Below are positions 36,401-44,212 of a stretch of DNA of 64,000 nucleotides, in pieces (positions within the stretch are counted from its first letter, which is position 1; each line of letters opens with the position of its first letter). Position numbers and translations under genes: made by a program. Source of the stretch: Undaria pinnatifida (taxonomy: Eukaryota > Sar > Phaeophyceae > Laminariales > Alariaceae); assembly GCA_012845835.1 (NCBI GenBank), contig JABAKD010000002.1, positions 24,718,518 through 24,782,517 on the forward strand, in the 5' to 3' direction. Under the pieces are notes generated by a model that saw nothing but the letters and a program-made list of their open reading frames with translations, was not told the origin of the DNA and ran no database searches.

Positions 36401-36630
36401 TTGTTTCTTTCTCCCCGCCGCACCGTCCGTCCGTCCGTCTCCCATCCCGACCTCCCCCACTCCTTGTCTTTTCGCACACCTTGCTTGCGCAATTTCTCTT
36501 TTTTATTTCCTCCAAATGATGGTGGTGACGGTGATATCGCTTGCGGTATTGGGAGCAGATCTCCGAAGATCACTTCAGCCTTGACTTCTGCTGGCCGCTC
36601 TCGCCGCTGCAGGCGTTTGTCACGGCGATG
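21845..36630 (+). CDS. Tubby-like (TUB-domain) protein, whole gene, 5' end unresolved
   Basis: TUB domains are beta-barrels around a central helix that bind phosphoinositides; tubby-like proteins act in membrane-linked trafficking or signalling. Conserved strands found in order are FLLQPTPQGVRSYCIIQRTR (24.3 kb), STIRTYFRLFLQEQ (25.0 kb), RFLLSSKRYRSSRSRSASYV (25.35 kb), CTAKLKLDYS (25.9 kb), EARLLYAAAIV (27.05 kb), GMIVLRSKQAKW then CHTLDF (28.0 kb), and HFSLDFCWPLSPLQAF ending in FDG-stop (36.6 kb). Each echoes the matching tubby strand, but loops carry long Gly/Ser/Ala insertions. Phases close from 21,845 to the 25.9 kb exon and again from 27,022 to 28,041, except for one frame change near 25,330. 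The chain between 28,041 and 36,559 does not close. The assignment is by recalled motif order only. Confidence 0.78.
22560..22735 (+). repeat. C-tailed dispersed repeat (copy in tubby-like intron)
   Basis: Contains CTGCCTGG..., CGACGTGCTCC, TTGTAGGGATTCGAG and a GAACTGAGTAC end, followed by C-rich sequence. Related copies are at 26,650, 42,225 (inverted), 44,215 and 60,890. Confidence 0.75.
22821..23265 (+). CDS. Tubby-like gene, low-complexity exon (3' end uncertain)
   Basis: The acceptor CCTTTCAG before GCAGCTGG gives QLDNRLSFTFLPGLSWPGQE, followed by more than 100 residues rich in Gly, Ala, Ser and Pro. This is likely a disordered N-terminal region. The donor is not certain; several GTGGTG sites exist near 23,245-23,260. 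Confidence 0.55.
23281..23396 (+). CDS. Tubby-like gene exon
   Basis: The acceptor TTCCAG follows G-rich sequence. The exon encodes MEDGNYSSTDDEAGAGAIGL within a Gly-rich context and ends GCGCG before GTGAGA in phase 1, which joins perfectly with the first TUB exon at 24,227. Confidence 0.65.
23805..24040 (+). mobile_element. tRNA-derived SINE, 5'-truncated copy
   Basis: Matches the body of the element at 13,664-14,003 from the TTTTTCTTGTG segment to the AATAATAATA tail, without the tRNA-like head. It lies in the intron before the first TUB exon. Confidence 0.75.
24227..24383 (+). CDS. Tubby-like gene exon, first TUB strands
   Basis: LEQGTVDVNALEEADNTFLL followed by QPTPQGVRSYCIIQRTR matches the opening of TUB domains ('P---G-V-C-I-R-R'). 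The acceptor is CTGTATCAG with a strong pyrimidine tract; the donor is ACGCG before GTCAGT (phase 2). Confidence 0.8.
24427..24545. repeat. (GGTTTT)n hexamer-like array
   Basis: GGTTTC and GGTTTT hexamers directly after the donor at 24,383, in the short intron before 24,986. Confidence 0.92.
24986..25434 (+). CDS. Tubby-like gene exon(s), second and third TUB strands
   Basis: Starts STIRTYFRLFLQEQ, runs through a Ser/Gly/Ala-rich insertion of about 100 residues, and ends RFLLSSKRYRSSRSRSASYV, the tubby 'F-L-G-R-R--S--S-Y' strand. The two ends are in different frames, so either a small intron or a length error in the poly-G run near 25,330 lies between them. The donor is GGAAG before GTTTGG. 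Confidence 0.7.
25860..25928 (+). CDS. Tubby-like gene exon
   Basis: 23 codons, phase 0, ending CTAKLKLDYS, equivalent to the tubby 'y-gKLrsnf-gt' strand. The acceptor is CCCAG after a poly-C tract; the donor is TCA before GTCAGT. Confidence 0.65.
26060..26512 (+). CDS. Possible tubby-like gene exon (low complexity)
   Basis: After the acceptor AATCCGCAG an open frame continues in phase (DKHALAK, then Ser/Thr/Ala/Gly-rich) to a stop at 26,512. The exon may end early, for example at GCAAAG before GTAGCA near 26,080. Composition alone cannot decide, so the extent is uncertain. Confidence 0.35.
   Translation, partial: DKHALAKVATHPWGGKGEGTMSSPSLIGTHALSLVSPASSSSGTANATPAPSTATATATATATSTNSAPTNSTAFPVSSGGSAVAGSPLDDGGSDGKARSPALSVSSGSCGGGGGGGGGGGSGSRVGSGGGSGGESGGGYHGLEGGNPPW
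26650..26870 (+). repeat. C-tailed dispersed repeat
   Basis: CGACGTCTGCCTGG, CGACGTGCTCCATC, TTGTAGGGATACGAGGG and GAAATGAGTTCACCCCC: the same order and the same C-rich end as 22,560 and the other copies. Confidence 0.75.
27022..27282 (+). CDS. Tubby-like gene exon
   Basis: WALVVNVQSEGEARLLYAAA is followed by an Ala/Gly/Ser-rich loop and then AEQSIEASLAEGL, matching in order the tubby 'el--v-YE-N-lg' strand and the later 'lle-y' helix. The donor is TTAAG before GTACGG in phase 2, which joins 27,925 exactly. Confidence 0.65.
27925..28041 (+). CDS. Tubby-like gene exon with the most diagnostic TUB block
   Basis: GMIVLRSKQAKWSAWQGCHT followed by LDF corresponds to the tubby 'l-vL-nK-PkWne-l--y-LnF-GRV' block. 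The acceptor is GAAACAG and the donor is GAGAG before GTATAA (phase 2). I could not find the expected continuation ('GRV---SVKNFQL') with certainty. Confidence 0.82.
29340..30655 (-). mobile_element. Decayed Ty1/copia-type retrotransposon pol remnant
   Basis: On the minus strand, 30,655-30,115 encodes broken reverse-transcriptase motifs (VSMRLPQGCGG, SYGLKAS, NLGELRWYAGCRFYRD). 29,900-29,870 has WLANQTR, and 29,715-29,350 is RNase H-like (RRSVSGEAVM, CWFSRNQKRMTLS, then a 'RSTSTH' end). The order is that of copia pol. Frames are interrupted and no LTR was recognised, so it is inactive. Confidence 0.8.
30893..31370. repeat. 60-bp minisatellite, 8 units
   Basis: Eight units of about 60 bp (one of about 57), with landmarks CCACTGCAAAAA, CCCCCCAAAAGTACAG and CCTACGGTAGCCATGGT. 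Because 60 is divisible by 3, several frames stay open across the array on both strands. Confidence 0.95.
31648..32170. repeat. Imperfect inverted repeat, arms about 165 bp
   Basis: The arm 31,648-31,815 (CATGGGCGGCTGTCTTTGAT ... GACGAGTACTC) is repeated as the reverse complement at 32,003-32,170, with copia RT-derived sequence between and within the arms. Confidence 0.85.
31850..32110 (-). mobile_element. Copia reverse-transcriptase N-terminal fragment
   Basis: Minus-strand WHRAMDKEYDALADAGTF is the 'W--Am--E-daL---gTw' start of copia RT. An inverted, more decayed second version (YDGLASAGTF) reads on the plus strand near 31,850. It is separated from the rest of pol by the minisatellite at 30,893-31,370. 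Confidence 0.7.
32690..32840 (+). repeat. C-tailed dispersed repeat, second family
   Basis: Contains CCAAAATGTTGGAGGTGTCTC, GTAGGAACGG, CAAGCAACAAATAAGTAC and then C-rich sequence. The inverse copy is at 42,810-42,960. Confidence 0.8.
33056..34870. mobile_element. Candidate 1.8-kb element with AATCAACAA-type TIRs
   Basis: The left end TTAGTGTTGTGAAATCAACAA and the right end, read inverted, TTAGTGTTGCGAATCAACAA match with few differences. Both sides are rich in GATTGATT/AATCAATC subrepeats. Short frames inside (for example 33,893-34,207) resemble nothing I recognise. Confidence 0.45.
35205..35600. repeat. Degenerate tandem repeat of about 60 bp
   Basis: Units share CTCTGGAAAACCGG-, TTC-G-ATT- and TTTCTCCC-like blocks, diverging strongly. 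It ends at the tentative acceptor at 35,608. Confidence 0.6.
35609..36114 (+). CDS. Tentative tubby-like exons (35,609-35,727 and 36,001-36,114)
   Basis: The first candidate exon (ATCCGCAG acceptor, GGCAAG before GTAAGC) encodes Asp/Gly/His repeats and then FSAVPPILQVGK. The second (GTTTTAG acceptor, CTGTG before GTACGT) encodes VRLTTPSAVINGTSLLPYI, a loose echo of the tubby 'GRVT-pSvKNfqL' strand. Phases do not close with 28,041, so an exon is missing or a boundary is wrong. Confidence 0.35.
36279..36385 (+). CDS. Tentative tubby-like exon
   Basis: Encodes ATAMLDIDYPPPLSSMINS and then KKEILTLIG before GTACGT. The end could be the tubby 'vLQFGkv' strand just before the final exon, but it leaves phase 1 while the last exon needs phase 0. 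Low certainty. Confidence 0.35.
36559..36630 (+). CDS. Tubby-like gene terminal exon
   Basis: ISEDHFSLDFCWPLSPLQAF continues to MSIFDG and TGA. It reproduces the tubby C-terminus ('D-FtlDyryPLsa-QAFai-lssFd') but stops without the usual Cys-Glu tail. The acceptor GGGAGCAG is preceded by a pyrimidine tract at 36,490-36,515. Confidence 0.75.
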
Positions 36631-37844
36631 AGCATTTTTGACGGATGACGGAGGAGGATAGGGTTCGGGGAGGAGACGTGGGAGACTTTTATTTTTTGTT
36701 GTGGTGGCGGTTGTGCTGTTGGTGGTGCTGTTGGTGTGTGACTGTTGTGGTTTCTTGCGCGCAATTTTTTATCTCGAGTCTGTTTGTTTGGGCGAAGTGG
36801 GGTCGGGGGACTGGGGGTTGGGGGTGTGTGGTTGGGTCAGGGCGGTAATGTGTGTTAGTGTGTACGGGGCCTGGTTTACGTTTGTCCTGCAGCCTCAGGC
36901 TCCAGACTTCCGGACGCGGTTCACGCATTATTTGTACCACTGTAACCGTTACCATGTTTTCTACTGCTGTCTTGCGTGACCGGGTGTCTGTGTAGCTCCT
37001 ATTCTAATACTCGAAGGGTTTGTATACGGAGTACCAGTATTTGTTATGTGAAGAAACAAACGCATTACCACTTGATACCGAAAGAGGAACGCTACTTTGA
37101 TTATTGTGTGACGTGAGAGGGAAAAAGTGACGACAACAAATGACGGTGCCGCATCGGCTACTTCTCGATAGATTCGGTGTCCGAACTGCAATGCGAGTCG
37201 TACGGCACCGGTGCAGCACGATCCTACACGTACCGCTGCGCCGTCACATTATTGTAAAAGATGTTTAGTAAAACTCAACTTATTTGGTAATACTCAACTT
37301 ATCGTTATGACGGTCGCTGTCTCTCAGTCTCGAAAGGGTTACAATGCATACCTCACGATGATTGAGGATGTCCTTGATCTTCCCGCTTGTCGGAGGTTTT
37401 CTGTCGACCCTTGGATTATTTTAGGCCGCTAACGGTGCGTTATCAATCGCGCCGAGTCGCTTGACGCCTTTTGGGGATTCAGAGGGAGAACATGTGGGAA
37501 ATATTATCACGAGTACAGCATCAACCACACCAAGCAGCCGGGTCCGCTGGAGCAGGGGATGTGTCCCAACTTCAGTGTAAGGGGCTGTGCGACACACGTG
37601 CAGCATGGCGATAGTCGTACTACTGCTGCACGCTCCTCTTCCTAGACGCCTGATGAGATCGCAGTGGTCGTTTTATTAGTCGCCATTTGTACACGGGGCC
37701 CAAAAGGTTTACACTCCAGTTATTCTTATGAAAAAGGTATCACATCAGCCGTCGACGCAGGGTCAACTGACTGAGGGGTTATTTTGGGATCGCCCGCAAT
37801 AAAAATGTCAGTTATTATGGCCCCGATCCCGATCACGGGTCACA

Positions 37845-38830
37845 ACAACAACTGTGTCTCTGTGCATGGAGATTCCGAGCAGGTTCACGTGCTGCTGACT
37901 CGACCACAACTAGACAAACGCAGTGTCAAAAGGATCTGAACGTCGTGAGGGTCAGCTAGGTGATCAAACATTGTCAACGGAGATTGGATGTTTGCATCGC
38001 AGACTGGCCAGGATCGAGAATCGAAACCGGAGAATCGAAAAATCGAGGGGGTTGCCTGCGAGATAAGCTAAGCGAACTCGAACAAAATAGGTCTCGGCGA
38101 TAGTTATTTTGGTGTTCTTCCCCCCTAAGCAATCGGAAGTTTACAATTTATCTTTATGGCTCGAGTTTTGCACCAAGCGTAGGAAAAAGATGCCGGCTAC
38201 GATAACGAAAAACAACAACCATGCCTCCGTGCACGGGGGCCCCGAGAAGTTTCACGTGCTGCCGACTCAACCACAACTAGACACAGGCGGCGCCAAACGA
38301 GCTGAAATCTCGTGAAGGTCGGTAAGGTTATTAAAGATGACCAATCGAGTGGATGTTTGCGTCACAGGGTGGCCAGGACCGAGAATCGACAATCCGAGGG
38401 GGTTCCCCTCCGAGTGAACCAAGTGGGCATAAGCGGACAGTACGAACTATAAATAACACGCTTTTGGAATACTGATTCGGATGGTACTTTTTTCGGGGTT
38501 GTGCCCCTCTTAAAGGAATTGGGAATGCATGGATGTTGGCTCAAATTTTGAGCGAAACGTAAGAAAATCATCGCGTTTACGTTCACAGGAACATCAACCA
38601 TGTCTCCGTGCATGGAGAACAACATAAGGTGCACGTGCTGCCAACTCAAACCACAAGTAATTACAGTAGACACAGGCGGCGCCAAACCGGCTGAAACTTC
38701 GTGAGGGTCAGTGAGATGAAACATGGCTAATGGCGGAGATGTTTGCGTCGCAGGGTGACCAGGACCGAGAATAGAAAACTCGAGGATATTCCTACGAGTG
38801 AATTAAACGGACCTGAACCAACCCACGAAC
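37845..38830. repeat. Three diverged tandem copies, period about 365-375 bp
   Basis: The blocks CACGTGCTGC-GACTC-ACCACAA, GGATGTTTGC and GGCCAGGA-CGAGAATCGA recur near 37,890, 38,253 and 38,633 in the same order. Confidence 0.85.
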
Positions 38831-39479
38831 ACTTTTGGGATACTATTAGAGCCCGCGTGTTATATACTTCGAACGGCTACGATTGTATGCGCCTCGAAAT
38901 AAATCGGGAGTAGACCATTTTTTGCTCGAGTTTCGCACGAAACATGAGAAAATCGTGTTTTTCTACTAAAAGCAAGTGTAGGAAACACACCTGCTTTAAG
39001 CAAGAACGAACAGAGCCCGGCCCAAAATAAGTGTTTCTTAAACCCTTGAGAACTTGGAACCAGACTCACATTATTAGCGAACACATGCTTGGAATTGGGG
39101 TGGGGTCGTTCATCCAGTCGTAAACGGGTTAAGAAGTGTTGCCACGGCTATACCTTGCCGATTTGCTTGACTTCTGTCATACCAGGTACGTCCGTTCGTG
39201 GGTTCACGAAACAACATCACGCAGTACCAGTCTCATACTGCTGAACGATTTTTCAAGCACCGGTTATTAGTTATTAGTGTAATCCTCCTCTGCTTCCGCT
39301 TTGCTCTCCTCTCTGCCAATCCCGGCGGAGAAAAATGAAGCAAAATACGCAAAATAAGGTCACAAAACCAAAACACAAAAACATGAGACATAAAACACAC
39401 AACCACCATTGGAAAGGAAAAAGGTAAGTACAAAGGCACGCGGAGTAGCCGCACGCTGTACGCGCCGGCTATCGTCAAA

Positions 39480-39670
39480 TTCGCCAAGAGACCGATGTTT
39501 GACGCCGTGACTGACCGCTACCCTACAAATGAACTAGTACAGAGATACTAGGAGACCGTGGTTTGACCCCTTGACTGACTGCTCCAACACTAAAAACAGT
39601 GCTAATAACAAGTAGAGACCGCGGTTTGACCCCTTGGCCGACCACCCCCTACACTAAAAATAGTATGTTT
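39480..39670. repeat. About 60-bp tandem repeat, three units
   Basis: Units share GAGACCG-GGTTTGACCCCTTG and ACTGAC/CCGAC followed by CACTAAAAA. Confidence 0.8.
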
Positions 39671-40999
39671 CAAGGCCTTGACGCGTCCAAAATGACCGGT
39701 CTCCGGGCATTTTTGATGGTTCCAACACACAACCCGGGTGCGAGCTTCGAGAGCCTACAGAGCGGGCAACAAGCAATCAATGGTCCGGATGTACACCAAC
39801 GCCATATAAATCGTGCACTGCTTGCGGTAGACATGTTCGCTGCTGCACATACAGCAGTGGTCTCCCTATAGTGGCGGTATGTGCACTACAGAGGTAAATA
39901 CCAGCACTACAGCGGCAACCGGCACTAATCTGCATACTGCCACTATTGGTTCCCATCTAGTCCAGGCGGCGTCACTAGCACTGTAGTGGGGAACCAGCAC
40001 TACCCAACTGGCGCTAAGGAGGGACCACTACTGCGCTGTAGACGGCCGCGCCAGGATTGGGCACTGCTGTGCACCACGCGTACTGTAGATGCCTCACGGC
40101 AGCAAACAAACCGCAGATACCTTACTCGTATCATACACAGAAAGGGTTAGTGGGTAGCCAACACGCAAAAAGAGCTACACGATCTCTAGTCTAACGGATA
40201 CGACACAAAAAGAGAAGATAACACGGAAAACAGAAACACAAACTATTTGTAACATGCATAATACCGGGAAACTGGTAAGCAATAAGGGCGAGTTTGAAAT
40301 GTTGAACACAAAATCCCTTTTCCGTACGTACTGGTATGAATGTATAATAAATGAAGGGGGCGCATGTACCTCGCCCCTTGCGCGGCCTGCCCTCACACAC
40401 AATCAAGTATTATTACGCTACAGTACCAGTTAGGACCGCGTACTATGCCTGAACTACCGTGAATAGCGCTTCAAGCACAACAGCACCAGCACACAATAGA
40501 TCGATCGATCACTTGCATCGAAAGTACTGCCTAAAATCATAAGAGCCTACAAATTACCAAAGAGCACGATCAAAGCAAAAAACAAGGACACGGTCCAACC
40601 TTCAGACCCAGCCCTTCTGCTCTCGAGGGGAAGCAGCCGTCCTGCCTAGCAAGTGCCCTTGGCCGAACCCACAGACGTAACCACCGCCGACTAGTCCCCG
40701 GGGAGACAAGGGTCCTGCCCAGCAAGCACGCAACGGCGCACAAGCAAAACCGGGCGCGGCTACCGACCGTCATCGTCATTCGCACACTAGCGCGGACAAG
40801 CTCCCCCCCTTCCCCCCTCCCCCCGCCGCCGCTCCCCCCTCCACTGGCCTGGGGTTAAGCGCCCCCCCCCCTGCGCCGCCGCCACCACCACCACCATCTC
40901 GTTTCCCTCCCCTCCCTTTCCTTACAGACGACAACGTGCGGTATACCATCTCCAGTCCATTCCCGCGCTGTCTTGTCCTGCCTGTCCTATCATGTCTGC

Positions 41000-41330
41000 C
41001 TGCCTGTCATCGTCGCCCCCCCCCCCTCCCCCTCTGGGGGAGGAAGCATGCTTTCAACTCCTCCCGTCGACCCCCCCCCCCCCCCGGGCGGAAGATGTTC
41101 TTTCGACTTTCCCTCCCTGGAAGATATGCTTTCACCCCCCCCGCACGGGGAGATCTGCTTTCGACCATCCTCACGTCTACATCTACCGGAACAACCCCGT
41201 CCCCGAGGAAGATGTGCCTTCAATCCCCCCTCAATACACCTGCTGGATGTACGCGGCACGGCACAAGGCCACCCGTTCTTTCTCCCCCCGCCATACCCGC
41301 CGCTTCCCGTTTAGCCCCAACTACGTGGAG
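41000..41330. repeat. Degenerate C-rich tandem sequence
   Basis: Repeating blocks GGGAAGATG-GCTTTC-AC-CCCCC of about 40-45 bp. All plus-strand frames stay open, which explains three overlapping Pro-rich reading frames; I do not call a gene. Confidence 0.6.
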
Positions 41331-41457
41331 TAAAAACCCGTTTAGCACTGCACTCCCGTTGTGGGAACAAAGCACTTGGAAATAAACTAGGATTTGTCTC
41401 CGGAACTACAAGGGTTATTTTTGACGCTTAGTGCCGTGGATGGGCATGCCGTACCCC

Positions 41458-41505
41458 TCATGAACCAACACCCGAAATGCGCGCTTGGAGCTCGCTGGGG
41501 TTGCA
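41458..41505 (-). CDS. bZIP gene terminal exon (probable)
   Basis: The CTTCCGCAG acceptor follows a strong pyrimidine tract. Phase 0 from exon 5 gives CNPSELQARISGVGS and TGA. A second frame stays open to about 41,415 (...GYGMPIHGTKRQK), but its phase does not match the only good donor of exon 5, so I prefer the shorter end. Confidence 0.5.
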   Translation of the reverse strand, partial: CNPSELQARISGVGS

Positions 41506-44181
41506 CTGCGGAAGCGGGAGGGAGGCGGGGGGGGGTTGGTGAGGGGCGGGGGGTGAGGTAGGGGGGTGAGCGAGTGGTTGGGCGTGCTCGAAGGGTGAAG
41601 GTAGCCCAACAGGTGAATTCTGTGACTAAAGTAGCCTAACAGGTAGTTTCCTTCCAAAAAAAAAAACATAGACTCCCCATATTGTACGATCGCAGCACTC
41701 TATTGCGTCAGCAATAGCTCTGTCCTTCTACCAAAACATCTACTGCCCCGGAAGGAGCGAACCAGCAAGGCAGCGAACAAGCCAACCAGCAAACAAGCCA
41801 ACCAGCGAGCAAATCAGCCACTCAAGCTACTCAGCCAAACAACTCACTCACCCCCATCGCCTTTTGCAGCTGCTGGTGTACCGCAACGCCGTCGAACATC
41901 ATCTCCAGCTCGTCCAGCTTACCATCCTCCGTGAAGCCCGCCCGAAGCATGCCGCTCTTCTCAATCTCCAGCGGCGATCCAAAATCACTGTTGCACCCAT
42001 TCACCCACCCACCGACCCACCGACCCACCGGCCCACCCACCACGATGGCCGGTCATCCGTTCCACCAGTCCGGCGTCGCGAAACGGTGAAGATCAATCGT
42101 TGGTCGGTACAAGAGAAAAGCGCGTACGCGAGTTAGGAACCATTCGCTTTTGGGGGGGGTGGGGTTGGCGCGTGGTGGAAGGAGTGGTGGCAGCAGGAGT
42201 AGGGGGGAGTGGACGGGGGTTGGGGGGGGGGGGGTATTCAGTTTGTGCATGGCCGTAGTCGTATGACCATAGACCAACGCATCCCTACTATGCCGGGACG
42301 GAGCACGTCGGGTTTTCACCAACCAGGCAAATAGTGCTGGCACCAAGCGCGAAGTGCCGTGAGGTGTTCGGCGAGTCGCATGAAGGGTGGGCAGCATCCT
42401 TCCAAGAACCATTCGTATGACGGAAACACCTTGTGCCTACTTGATTATGGATGACAGCGCCAATGAGTTACTTGTTTCATGGTGTGGCCACTCCAGAGAC
42501 AGCAATGGGTGTTTCTACGTAACTGCCTGGTGGGTGCCCTACAATATTCACACTACGCGATGCGATCATTCCCCTTGTGCGGAGTTAGGGTTCTCCACCC
42601 CACACAATATGATCGAACTCGACAACCATCATGGTGACCGCCAAAAAACAAGAAACAAGAAACAAAAAAAAACGGTACCCTGGTTGTCTAGCTCGCGCAG
42701 TGATTGGCATATTTTACAGCGTCGTTGCCAACCAACGCCAACCCCAATATACATCTAATGTTTCACGGCGTCGGTGCCAACCGAGGCCAACTATTATATG
42801 TAGGGTGGGGGGGAGGGGGCGTACTCATTTGTTGCTTGCCTTAGTCATTTGATCATTGACCACGCATCCCTTTCGAGACGGAGCACCGTTCCTACTCCTA
42901 ATAGAGACACCTCCAACATTTGGGCGCTCTTTACGCTTTTTCCATACCTGGTATATTTCATGAAAACTGTATGCTTATCCTACCTCCGTTCTGCTTCGCC
43001 GTCTGCGGCCACCATCTATCTCCTAGGATAGCGATCGTTTTCTCGCTATTCTCTAGTCCACCAAACTCTTCCTTGTCACAAACGTTTAATTTTCTCATCT
43101 CCTCTACTTACACATCCCGTTCCTCCGTGCACATTTCACATTCTCCTACTATGTGAGTCCTACTTTCTATTGATGGGCCACACGGGCACCGATGTGTAAC
43201 CACGTCCTCCTCCTCCCGACTACTGGTATATCTCTTTTTTCTTTCTGGTATGTCCACGTCTCCCATACGAAATCACAGTTTCAGCTTCTTCGCGTAGTCC
43301 ATTGGGCCGGGCAAATTTATTTCATTTTAATATCTTCCCTCAACCCCTCGGTATATCTTAAAGTGCTTTTCCTCTTTCACCTTATTTCTTAGCGCTAGCC
43401 TTACCTTTCTTCTATTAATTATTTTAATTCTGCCTTGTACTAGCCTTTCCTTTCTTCTATTAATTATTTTAATCCTGCCTTGTACCCGCCAAACTTCTCT
43501 GCAAGTAGACAGTACCTCTTCTTGGTCTCCCCCTAAATCCTTCCATACCTTCTCGACTCCGCTATCCCATCATATTCCAGCTCGATTTTATTTTTATTTT
43601 CTCTCATATAGCCCTATCAGCTATGGCTGGCAACCTCTTTTCTGGCACATGATTTACTATTGGTGGGGGGGGGGGGGGCGTAAGCGGGGATATGGGGGCG
43701 AGGTAGGGAGTCGGAAGGGAGTAGAGAGGTAGGGCGGGGGGAGGGACAAAAACAAATAAAACGGCTAACCAATCGTCATCGAAACAAACCCTCTTTGCGT
43801 TTACCTCGTTTCTTCCGTTGCGCTATCAAAAGCTGGCAGGGCTGAATTAGAACATTTGAAAACCGCTAAACAGCTGTGTTATGATGCACAAGTCTTTTCC
43901 CTAAAAACCGTTCGAAAAAAACAAAAAACGAAACGATGACTGGGTGGCGACCTCTGATGCCATTCTTCTTTACACCAGGGCGTACACAGTTTTTTGGCCA
44001 AACTACAAAATGTTCGCGTGAAAAATTACCGATCGGGGTCTCTGTCTCTCCGCCCCTCGCTGGAAGCGGTAACACCATCCACAAGCGCACGTGATCACGC
44101 ATGCCGCGCACGTACGTGCTGCTGTCGCCAGTAGATACATTAACCTTCTTGGAAGCCCCCCCCCCCGCCCTCCGCCCTCCT

Positions 44182-44212
<31 letters not shown>

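Larger units (their letters stand above)
36640..41457. other. Interval between convergent genes
   Basis: Between the tubby-like stop and the bZIP stop. It contains a triplicated tandem repeat (37,845-38,830), a 60-bp tandem (39,480-39,670) and C-rich tandem sequence (41,000-41,330). A CAG-preceded frame at 36,892-36,979 looks like 3' UTR. No gene seen. Confidence 0.6.

Noticed and set aside
41415-41499. Alternative C-terminal frame of the bZIP gene (...GYGMPIHGTKRQK)
   Set aside because: It needs an upstream phase that the only good donor of the preceding exon (GGGG before GTGAGT) does not provide. Kept as a possibility, but the phase-0 ending is preferred.
42387-42758. 123-codon plus-strand frame inside a bZIP intron
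   Set aside because: Average composition but no recognisable motif; it overlaps a dispersed repeat at its start and ends in A-rich sequence. Treated as chance.
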